Source: [Actinobacillus] rossii
Lineage (GTDB): Bacteria; Pseudomonadota; Gammaproteobacteria; Enterobacterales; Pasteurellaceae
Direction of reading: 5' to 3'
NCBI GenBank assembly: GCA_900444965.1
Contig: UFRQ01000003.1
Coordinates: 186,001-250,000, forward strand
Length of the DNA: 64,000 bases
Below the pieces are notes generated by a model that worked only from the letters and a program-made list of their open reading frames with translations, had not been told where the DNA came from and searched no databases. The stretch's first letter is position 1. Each line of letters opens with the position of its first letter. Below, piece after piece: positions 56,242 to 63,386 of this stretch. The position numbers and the translations under genes were made by a program.

Positions 56242-57108
56242 ATGTCCCTTGCCATCGTTTATAGCCGAGCCTCTATCGGAGTACAAGCGCCACTTGTCAC
56301 TATTGAAGTACATATCAGTAATGGTAAACCTGCTTTTGTACTTGTAGGCTTACCTGAGAAAACCGTCAAAGAAGCGCAAGATCGTGTGCGTAGCGCATTG
56401 CTCAATGCACAATTTAAATATCCTGCCAAACGCATTACGGTTAATCTCGCCCCTGCGGATCTACCTAAAGAAGGTGGACGTTTTGATTTACCGATTGCGC
56501 TCGGCATCCTAGCGGCATCAGGACAAATTGAACCCAAGCATTTACGTCAATTTGAATTTTTAGGAGAACTTGCGCTAACGGGAAATTTACGCGGTGTACA
56601 AGGTATTATCCCTGCGATTTTGGCAGCCAAAAAGGCTAAACGGCAAATGGTTATCGCATCACAAAATGCCAATGAGGCATCCTTAATTTCTGAACAAGAA
56701 ACCTACTATGCCAATACCTTACTTGATGTTGTCAATTTTTTAAATAATCAAGCTCGCTTACCTTGTGCCAGTGAATTAACGACTCAAAGTGCGGTCAATT
56801 TTTCACAAGAAAATCCGAAAGATCTCACCGATATAATCGGTCAACAACATGCTAAACGCGCCCTCATTATCGCAGCAGCGGGTCAACATAATCTCTTGTT
56901 TCTTGGCCCACCGGGAACAGGAAAAACGATGCTAGCCAGCCGTTTAACGGCTTTGCTCCCTGAAATGACCGACCAAGAAGCGATTGAAACCGCATCTGTA
57001 GCAAGTTTAGTGCAAAACGAACTGAATTTCTCAAATTGGAAACAACGGCCATTTCGCGCACCACATCATAGTGCGTCGTTGCCTGCACTAGTAGGTGGCG
57101 GCTGTTAA
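56242..57108 (+). pseudogene. comM: comM, 5' fragment truncated by a transposon end
   Basis: ComM is a branch-migration helicase that helps donor DNA integrate during transformation. The normal length is about 509 residues; this frame ends after 288. It keeps the N-terminal Mg-chelatase-like domain (ASIGVQAPLVTIEVHISNG, PADLPKEGGRFDLPIALG) and Walker A FLGPPGTGKTM near residue 228, but lacks Walker B, sensor and C-terminal regions. The homology stops exactly in RAPHHSASLPALVGGG; the last codon TGT and the stop TAA come from the inserted sequence starting at 57103. The missing 3' part is not in the window. Function is very likely lost. Confidence 0.9.
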
Positions 57109-57147
57109 AGTTACAAATAATTGGCAAACGATACAAATAATTGTCAC
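57103..57147 (+). mobile_element. End of a Tn7-like transposon inserted in comM
   Basis: The insert begins TGTTAAAG at 57103. The direct repeat TACAAATAATTG occurs at 57112-57123 and 57132-57143, 20 bases apart, as TnsB-type binding sites do near Tn7-family ends, which also start with TGT. The preceding GCGGC would be the 5-base target duplication; the other end is outside the window. comM is a known insertion site of Tn7-like elements (for example the AbaR/Tn6022 group in Acinetobacter). Confidence 0.6.
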
Positions 57148-57170
57148 ATAGCTACCACATCATTTATAAT
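57141..57170 (+). promoter_or_regulatory. Promoter of the TnsE-like gene overlapping the transposon end
   Basis: TTGTCA (57141-57146) and TATAAT (57165-57170) are 18 bases apart. The -35 hexamer overlaps the second terminal repeat, so transposase binding could repress it. Confidence 0.55.
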
Positions 57171-57207
57171 CTACATATCTCTTGAAATAATAGAAAGGAT
57201 GTGGATT

Positions 57208-59034
57208 ATGTCTTTCGTAGATGAACTTATTGGAAAAGAATTCACTTATGAACCCTATGATGGTTTCTGTCCTGATTTTTCAGTATTCTTTAATAAAATG
57301 AAATATCTAGAAAACCATGCTGAATTAAATCCACGCCCACCAATTAAAGGTAGTAGTTGGTATTTTCCTTCTTATGAATATATCGTTGTTTGGTACGATA
57401 GTAGCTTGATTTTTCAAAGAAAAAACACTCAATCACACATTAAAGTTAAGTTGGTAAACCTAAAGAATCCTACCTATAAAAAGGAAGGTGTCACTTATTT
57501 AAGCATTCTGTATATTTCTGTGCCTATTAATATTCTTCATTACTTCTTTATTGGTAGTGTTTGGAAAGATGGTAAGGCAATAAAACAGATAAAACTCAAA
57601 GAATATCTTGTTACAGCTAATCAAGCATTTGAAGGAAACAGAGATAACGTAAATTATCAACCTTTCTATGATAAAGAAAACCATAAATACAACGAGCCAT
57701 TCTCACCAAATTTATACACTATTGAATCAGACTGTAACAACTATAAGTATGATAAAAATCAACTCATCAAAATTCAGCAAGATGGTATAGATTTCATTAT
57801 TCATCCATTACATCTTTTCTGTGCTCATTATGGAATGTCAGCAGATATTAAGAGAATTTTAACAACCTACGATTGGAATGAAGTCAAAAAACGGTTTTAT
57901 TTAGATATAAATGAGCCATCTTTATATCATGAAAAACACGTTGTTGTATCAAAGTATTTTGTGAAGAAAGATGCAATTTTCCTTTACCATCTCAAATATG
58001 ATAAAGCAGTAACATTAGAACGAACAAAAACGCTTAATAATGAAATTAAGATTTCAGATGAGAATCCAAAGCCAATAAAAGTTCAATTTTGGCATGACCA
58101 AAAAGTGCAACTAAAAATTCGTGGTATTGAGTTAAATGGAGTTATTTTATGTGCAGAAATTGTAGGTATAAATCAACCTATCGGCGATGATATTACTCTT
58201 GTATTACATCGCAATAAAAAGGAAGAAGAAAAAAATATCCAATCAAACGGAAATGAAAAACCTGCCATCAAAAAGTATAAACGAGAAGTAAATACAGAAT
58301 ATCTCAGCACAAAAATTACAGATAGCGAGCCTAATAATAGAACATCTCAAAGTATCAGAAAAAAATTTGAAGAACTAGGACAAAAAAGAATCATGAACAC
58401 GATTCATGTTCAACACCAAAATAACAATTCACATCAAACTAAAGGAATACAACCCAAAGAGGCTGATGAGCTTGGATTCGGAGACCATTATGGTGCAGAA
58501 GGTAATATAGGCTTAGCGGCTTGTTTCCTAGATGATACAAGTGAAAATAAAGATATAAAGCTATTTCGACTTTGGGATATGGCAAAAAACTTTGTTTTAA
58601 AGAATGGCGGACAGGTCCACTGGTTCACTCCCAAATTAGGATTCAGAGATGACAATGATTTGGTGTTCATATCATTAGATCAAGATAATGCTGTTGCCTA
58701 CCCTGAAATCGCATTGGTAATTCGTATCATCCTAGACGATGAAAAATTCTACATTATAGATTTTTCTCAAAAATCACATGACATTTCAATGAGCGGTATT
58801 GCTTATAAAGAAAGCGACGATGAAGACTTCATTTCATTAGATAACACTCAAAGCAGTAAATTAATGGAAATAATTTGTGAAGTGATACTTTCAGAGCAAC
58901 TACCTACTGAGTATATTTCACAACAGAACGAGAAAGAAATGAAGATTTCAACATTCAAACACCCAACAGCAAAAAGTAGTAATTGGGTATATAACGGAAT
59001 AAGTAAACTTACTAAAAGAATTCTAAATAAATAG
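57208..59034 (+). CDS. TnsE-like target-selection protein of a Tn7-like element (divergent)
   Basis: The 608 residues start at ATG 57208 with AAGGA 9 bases upstream. No membrane segment is seen. Two parts resemble Tn7 TnsE as I recall it: a mid-region VQLKIRGIELNGVILCAEIVGI (quoted in two pieces: VQLKIRGIELNG near residue 308 and CAEIVGI near residue 324) and a C-terminal region near residues 460-530 with FRLWDMAKNF, VHWFTPKLGFRDDNDLV and KFYIIDFSQKS. HPLHLFCAHYGMSADIKRIL near residue 200 also fits the TnsE-type 'LELARSLF' segment. A low-complexity polar linker (about residues 345-440) separates the halves, as in TnsE. TnsE directs transposition to replicating or conjugating DNA. Similarity is weak and the assignment rests also on the adjacent transposon end. 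Confidence 0.5.
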   Translation: MSFVDELIGKEFTYEPYDGFCPDFSVFFNKMKYLENHAELNPRPPIKGSSWYFPSYEYIVVWYDSSLIFQRKNTQSHIKVKLVNLKNPTYKKEGVTYLSILYISVPINILHYFFIGSVWKDGKAIKQIKLKEYLVTANQAFEGNRDNVNYQPFYDKENHKYNEPFSPNLYTIESDCNNYKYDKNQLIKIQQDGIDFIIHPLHLFCAHYGMSADIKRILTTYDWNEVKKRFYLDINEPSLYHEKHVVVSKYFVKKDAIFLYHLKYDKAVTLERTKTLNNEIKISDENPKPIKVQFWHDQKVQLKIRGIELNGVILCAEIVGINQPIGDDITLVLHRNKKEEEKNIQSNGNEKPAIKKYKREVNTEYLSTKITDSEPNNRTSQSIRKKFEELGQKRIMNTIHVQHQNNNSHQTKGIQPKEADELGFGDHYGAEGNIGLAACFLDDTSENKDIKLFRLWDMAKNFVLKNGGQVHWFTPKLGFRDDNDLVFISLDQDNAVAYPEIALVIRIILDDEKFYIIDFSQKSHDISMSGIAYKESDDEDFISLDNTQSSKLMEIICEVILSEQLPTEYISQQNEKEMKISTFKHPTAKSSNWVYNGISKLTKRILNK

Positions 59035-59036
59035 GA

Positions 59037-59225
59037 CCTTACACTTACAACTACAATGTAGAAGATATGGGCAGTTCAAGTGCTTATGGTGATTGCGATA
59101 TGACTGGGAAATACGGTGATTGCACCATCGTAAATGAATATGGAGATGAAGTGTAAGCCGAAGCTGAATGGATCCGTAATAGTGTGATGATTGTAACTGA
59201 TGAAGATGGCAATGAATATGAATAA
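59037..59225 (+). pseudogene. Degraded fragment of a small protein gene
   Basis: Right after the TnsE-like stop, one frame reads PYTYNYNVEDMGSSSAYGD, then CDMTGKYGDCTIVNEYGDEV, a TAA at 59154-59156, then AEAEWIRNSVMIVTDEDGNEYE and a second stop at 59223-59225. The acidic, glycine-rich, well-patterned peptide looks like genuine former coding sequence without a start and with an internal stop. It may belong to a small Pasteurellaceae protein family (DUF5334-like), which I cannot confirm. Confidence 0.55.
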
Positions 59226-60315
59226 TCTAACTGGTAAGGATTATAGATTACAACAACTATTTGAAAATAAACATGAATTTGGCGTACCTTACCACGAATT
59301 TATTTTACCCTTTGATGAGACCTTTAGAAAGAGTTCATATCATATATTTAAATGTTTTATTGAAAACCCTCTAAATAACAATGCTATTTCCCTTTTGTTG
59401 AAAGGAAAGGAAGGTTGTCGTCGCGCAGAAGTATTGAATATTTTAGGGTTTAAAAAATGGATTATTGTATCAGACTACGTTTTTGATAAAAATAAGCCAC
59501 AAGATGTAATTACATTTTCAATAATGCCACACGTTAAAGACTTTAATGAACTTAAAAACAAAATTAACACTTTACAAAAGAAAGATATTAAGCATTCTGA
59601 TTCAATAAACCCTGAATTCATAAAATTTTTTCAGGAATTTCCAATTTTCAACATATCCATATCAATAAACAAGAAATTTAAATTATTTACCGACGAGAAG
59701 CTTTTCTCAAACCAACAAATATCAGGATATATAAAACAAATAGATCATTGGATTGAGAATGAGAAAAACATTGAAAAATATATTAAACAAAAAGATTTGC
59801 TAATCAAATTATTAGGAAAATTAAATAAGAAAGAGCCTAGCTTTAAAGAAATAAGAAGAATATTCTTTATTGGTGCGATTACTACTTATTTAATGTACCT
59901 AATTACTAGCTTTATACCAAAATTAGAAGTTATAGGTTGGTTTTCGGATAGAGATACTATCATTTATTACAAAGAGAAAGAATTAGGTGGATATTTGATA
60001 TTTCAATATATTCAAGATTTATACCATGTTTTTTGTGAATCAACAAATCTAAGACAATCAAATATAGCTTTTGGATTACCAGAGGAGCAGGGTGAAATGT
60101 GGTTTGATGAATTAGTTAGACTACCTGATTTCATTGCAGGAACGCTAGCTGATTATAATAAAGAAGAAAATGAATTTTCTCATGATAAATTTATTCCTTT
60201 ATTTGAAAGAGTATTTACAAATGAAAATAAAAATTTAATATTTAATGTTTTTATTGGAAATAACAATAACAGCTTTGAAATGAGAGTAACTAGAGCAACT
60301 TTCGACAAAATATGA
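59200..60315 (+). CDS. Unrecognised protein, first gene of a candidate defence operon
   Basis: The protein has up to 371 residues, lysine- and isoleucine-rich, no clear signal peptide. I do not recognise the family. A short hydrophobic stretch (FFIGAITTYLMYLITSFIP, about residues 224-242) could be one membrane segment or a buried helix. The C-terminal half carries conserved-looking motifs: GWFSDRDTIIYY near residue 247 and GLPEEQGEMWFDELVRLPDF followed by IAGTLADYN near residues 297-325. These acidic clusters could form a metal site, but no catalytic family is assigned. The start is uncertain (ATGs at 59200, 59212 and 59218; none has a good ribosome site and all lie over the degraded fragment). 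It is 18 bases upstream of the nuclease gene. Confidence 0.7.
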   Translation: MKMAMNMNNLTGKDYRLQQLFENKHEFGVPYHEFILPFDETFRKSSYHIFKCFIENPLNNNAISLLLKGKEGCRRAEVLNILGFKKWIIVSDYVFDKNKPQDVITFSIMPHVKDFNELKNKINTLQKKDIKHSDSINPEFIKFFQEFPIFNISISINKKFKLFTDEKLFSNQQISGYIKQIDHWIENEKNIEKYIKQKDLLIKLLGKLNKKEPSFKEIRRIFFIGAITTYLMYLITSFIPKLEVIGWFSDRDTIIYYKEKELGGYLIFQYIQDLYHVFCESTNLRQSNIAFGLPEEQGEMWFDELVRLPDFIAGTLADYNKEENEFSHDKFIPLFERVFTNENKNLIFNVFIGNNNNSFEMRVTRATFDKI

Positions 60316-60333
60316 CTATGATAGTGAAACATT

Positions 60334-61380
60334 ATGCTAAATAAACTGAATAAAATAAAGCAACGAGAAACATCAGGTAGTGATACATTTAAAAACTATG
60401 ACTATCAGTATCACTGGGCTATCTATACTCTTTTAGAAAATTCTAGAAAAAATGATGATATTGCTGTATTAGTTGAGTTTCATGAAGATGTCGTTTTAGT
60501 AGAAAACATATCTTCAGAAAATAATCAATTAAATTTCTTTCAAATTAAAGCAAATGATAAACATTTAACTCTAAGTGATATAATTAAAAGAGAAAACGGA
60601 AACAAGTCTATTTTAGATAAATTAACACTAGGAAAAGAATATTTAGAAATATTAGATAATATAAAATCTATTAAACTAGTATCTGCGAATGGTTTTTCCC
60701 CCAAGTTTTGTACTGATGAATCCAACTTTTACCAGTTATGCGATAAAGATAAGAAAAAAATAGAAGATAACTTGTTGCTTGAGATAGATAAATACTCTTT
60801 TTTAAGTAAACTTTATTTTTCCAAATCAAAACTACCAAAAACAGGATTTATCCAAACTGTAAAAGGAATATTATCAGAAATTATTCAGGAAATACACCCT
60901 GATAAAAGAACAAATGTAAATGCTATTTATCTTGTTCTAAAAGATGATTTACACGATAAAGGAAAAAAAAGATTAACTGATAAAGATGACCCTCTACAAG
61001 AAAAGGGAATAACCTTTTTTACTGTAAAAGAGGTGATTAAACGTTATACAGATATAGAAGATGATGATCTAACATCGGCATTAAATATACTTAATGAAAC
61101 ATCTTACACTATAATCGAAAAACAGAAGATAAAGACAGAGTTATTAAAATATAGTACACATCATCTAAACTCAGGAAGTATTCAAGCACAAATAAAATTA
61201 GATATATTAAGCTCTAACATACTTGATGATTTGATGTGTAGTGATGACAAACAACTTACTAAAATAATTGATAATTTCTGTTCAAACTTAAACTCAAAGT
61301 ATGGTACTATAAGTACTGATCAAATGATCAAGTCAGGAGTGTTGTATGAGTTATCAAAATACATTAGAGAAACAGCGTAA
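60334..61380 (+). CDS. DUF4297/Cap4-like nuclease, predicted effector of a defence system
   Basis: The 348-residue protein opens with the pattern of the DUF4297 (Cap4-type) dsDNA endonuclease domain: RETSGSDTFKNYDYQYHWA at residues 11-29, EFHEDVV at 48-54 and FFQIKAND at 68-75. The PD-(D/E)xK residues are therefore Q25, E48/E51, D52, and Q70-x-K72. The C-terminal half is helical (TDIEDDDLTSALNILNE; LNSGSIQAQIKLDILSSNI) and probably binds partners. In Lamassu/DdmABC and other ABC-three-component systems such a nuclease is the toxic effector held by an SMC-like ATPase. Its end overlaps a 44-codon ORF and the ATPase gene follows. Confidence 0.7.
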   Translation: MLNKLNKIKQRETSGSDTFKNYDYQYHWAIYTLLENSRKNDDIAVLVEFHEDVVLVENISSENNQLNFFQIKANDKHLTLSDIIKRENGNKSILDKLTLGKEYLEILDNIKSIKLVSANGFSPKFCTDESNFYQLCDKDKKKIEDNLLLEIDKYSFLSKLYFSKSKLPKTGFIQTVKGILSEIIQEIHPDKRTNVNAIYLVLKDDLHDKGKKRLTDKDDPLQEKGITFFTVKEVIKRYTDIEDDDLTSALNILNETSYTIIEKQKIKTELLKYSTHHLNSGSIQAQIKLDILSSNILDDLMCSDDKQLTKIIDNFCSNLNSKYGTISTDQMIKSGVLYELSKYIRETA

Positions 61381-61480
61381 ATTATCGTCATATATGAAAT
61401 TGATTCGTAATTTAAGAACTAGACCAATTAAAAATGAAAAGATTAATAATCAAGCAATTAGCAATCTTATCCAAAGATAA
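61346..61480 (+). CDS. Tiny overlapping ORF (44 residues) with strong ribosome site
   Basis: An ATG at 61346 lies 6 bases after AGGAG (61335-61339), the best ribosome site in the cluster. It encodes MSYQNTLEKQRKLSSYMKLI followed by RNLRTRPIKNEKINNQ and AISNLIQR, a basic helical peptide. It overlaps the nuclease gene by 35 bases and the ATPase gene by 47 bases, in other frames. The ATPase start (61434) has no ribosome site of its own, so this ORF may couple its translation. It could also be a real small component or the remnant of the 'middle component' of ABC-three-component systems. Confidence 0.5.
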   Translation: MSYQNTLEKQRKLSSYMKLIRNLRTRPIKNEKINNQAISNLIQR

Positions 61481-63044
61481 AGATGCGGGAAACCTGTTTA
61501 CTTTTAGTGATGGAGTGAATTTTATTCTATCTGATAAGAACTCAGCAGGGAAAACCACACTATTGAGTTTAATGTATAGTGCACTAGGTTGTGTAGTAAA
61601 ATTTAAAGATGAATGGATAAATTCATTTATTAGATTAGATATATCTATTGAAGAGGATTCTTACTCTCTTTACAAAACTCCAAATGGAATATATTACATA
61701 TACGATAAAAATTCTCTAACAAAATATGAAGAAGAATCTGATTATCATAAAAGGCTGGCTGAAATTTTAGGATATAAAATATATCTCAAAACTCATTCAG
61801 GCACACTTAAACTTGCCAGACCAGCTCACTTCTTCTTAACCAGCTATATTTCTCAAGCTAAAGGGTGGGATTCTTTTTTTCCAAATTCCTTTGAAAAACT
61901 AGGTGAATTTAAAAGGTTTCAAACTGATTTAGTAGAGCAATTCTGTAAAGTGAAAAGTGATAAAGAATTAGAGAATGAAGAAGAATTACAAAAAATAAAA
62001 GATAGTTTAGAACAGAAAAACAACGAAAAACAAGTTTTGAGTTTAACTAAAGAAAATCTTGAGCTAGAAGCTAATTCCAATATTAATAAGCTAAAGGAAA
62101 CCGCTGAAGGCTATGAGAAGAACTTAAATCTATTACAAGAACAGTTATCCAATTTAGTTGTTGAACGGCAATTCTTACTTAATGAAATCAACTTCGTTGC
62201 TCCAACAGTCAAAGAGCTTGATGAAGATTATCAAGAAGCACGTGGATATGGAGCTAAAATAGAATGCCCTTATTGCGGTACTATTCACTCTAATACAATT
62301 ACAGAAAAATCAGAGTTATTTTTTATAAAAACAAAATTGGAAGATGAATTAACCAATAATCAATCTCGAATAAAAGAAATTGATATAGAAATATCAGAAA
62401 CTGAAAGAAAAATAATGGAACTATCAGAACTGATATATGATATAGATCCTATTATTACAGATAATACGAAACAATTAATAAATGCAATAACAGCAAATGG
62501 AATATCTGAAATATTAGACAATATTGAAAACCAAATCATCCAATTTGGAGAACAAAAAAAACACATAAATAAAATAAAGAGAAAGAATAGAAAAGAATAT
62601 CGAGAGCATGAAGAATCTGTTAATAATTTTTTTGTTACAAAATTAAAATATTATGCTGATAGATTATCCATTATATTTAATGATTATGATGAAATCAAAA
62701 AAGTGACTAACTACCACAAAATTCTGAATGCTGTTAGAGGTGGTGCTGCCGATAGCAATCGTACTGTTTTAGCATACTATTTAGCTATTTATGCTACTGC
62801 AATAAATTTTAATACTAATATTCTTCCTCCGCTAGTGCTTGATACCCCTAATCAGAATGAACAAGATAAAGAAAATTATAAATCTATAATAAACACCTTA
62901 ATACAAGAGAAAAACAAACAAATAATTATTTGTTTAATTAGAAGTGAGCATTCCGAAATATTAGCATCTATAAACAAAATCGAGGTTAATAGATTAATGA
63001 AAAATGGAGAGTATCATGAGTTTTTTAATGAGCTAGATATATAA
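61434..63044 (+). CDS. SMC/Rad50-like ATPase with zinc hook, predicted sensor of a defence system
   Basis: The protein has 536 residues. Walker A is SDKNSAGKTT at 33-42, with serine for the first glycine. The Q-loop region SYISQAKGWDSFFPNSF is near residue 137. Long coiled coils (about residues 175-265 and 295-425) flank a zinc hook CPYCGTIH at 278-285. A signature-like helix GGAADSNRTVLAYYLA starts near residue 436, and Walker B LPPLVLDTPNQNEQD has D470 followed by T rather than E. The short coils resemble LmuB/DdmC and related ABC-three-component ATPases, not housekeeping Rad50 or RecN. With the nuclease gene it probably forms a DNA-end-sensing complex. A terminator follows at 63093. Confidence 0.8.
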   Translation: MKRLIIKQLAILSKDKDAGNLFTFSDGVNFILSDKNSAGKTTLLSLMYSALGCVVKFKDEWINSFIRLDISIEEDSYSLYKTPNGIYYIYDKNSLTKYEEESDYHKRLAEILGYKIYLKTHSGTLKLARPAHFFLTSYISQAKGWDSFFPNSFEKLGEFKRFQTDLVEQFCKVKSDKELENEEELQKIKDSLEQKNNEKQVLSLTKENLELEANSNINKLKETAEGYEKNLNLLQEQLSNLVVERQFLLNEINFVAPTVKELDEDYQEARGYGAKIECPYCGTIHSNTITEKSELFFIKTKLEDELTNNQSRIKEIDIEISETERKIMELSELIYDIDPIITDNTKQLINAITANGISEILDNIENQIIQFGEQKKHINKIKRKNRKEYREHEESVNNFFVTKLKYYADRLSIIFNDYDEIKKVTNYHKILNAVRGGAADSNRTVLAYYLAIYATAINFNTNILPPLVLDTPNQNEQDKENYKSIINTLIQEKNKQIIICLIRSEHSEILASINKIEVNRLMKNGEYHEFFNELDI

Positions 63045-63092
63045 AACGCTATTATATCGCAAATGAACAAGTACTAATCACTTAAAATTACT

Positions 63093-63132
63093 AAAATCCT
63101 CGCAATACATTTTCTGATTACGGGGATTTTTT
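63093..63132 (+). terminator. Terminator of the candidate defence operon
   Basis: AAAATCCTCG (63093-63102) pairs with CGGGGATTTT (63121-63130) with one G-T pair, followed by T residues, about 50 bases past the ATPase stop. Confidence 0.65.
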
Positions 63133-63134
63133 AT

Positions 63135-63329
63135 GGATCTAAGTTTACTAATAAACTAGGAATAACTAAAGGGATAGTAAAAATTGATGAAATAAATTTA
63201 ATGATATTATTTCCACAAGTGAGAGAGTTTATTTGGAATTCATCCAAGTCAGAGAATGACCATATAGATAAACAGATAATAAAAGCAGTATTCCGAGATT
63301 TTCTTGAAGATGTTATAGAAAGATTATAG
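63135..63329 (+). pseudogene. Fragment of a former gene (C-terminal part only)
   Basis: One frame is open up to the TAG at 63327 and reads GSKFTNKLGITKGIVKIDE, INLMILFPQVREFIWNSS, then DKQIIKAVFRDFLEDVIERL. The composition is that of real protein, but there is no start with a ribosome site; the first ATG (63201) would give 42 residues. It is probably the tail of a gene lost when the neighbouring elements inserted. Confidence 0.4.
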
Positions 63330-63334
63330 ATAAA

Positions 63335-63384
63335 ATAAGAGCTTCTGATTTAAAATACAGGTATGAAAAATTAGAAGCTCTTAT
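63335..63384. repeat. 12-bp inverted repeat next to the IS481-like element
   Basis: ATAAGAGCTTCT (63335-63346) pairs exactly with AGAAGCTCTTAT (63373-63384), loop 26 bases. On the minus strand T-rich sequence follows, so it may end transcription leaving the transposase gene. Confidence 0.6.
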
Positions 63385-63386
63385 AG

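Noticed and set aside
57121..57207. N-terminal extension of the TnsE-like protein from a TTG
   Set aside because: It would start inside the transposon end repeat, has no ribosome site, and ATG 57208 has AAGGA at the right distance.
59035..63386. CRISPR array or retron in the island
   Set aside because: No regularly spaced repeats, no reverse transcriptase motif and no structured ncRNA were found in the island.
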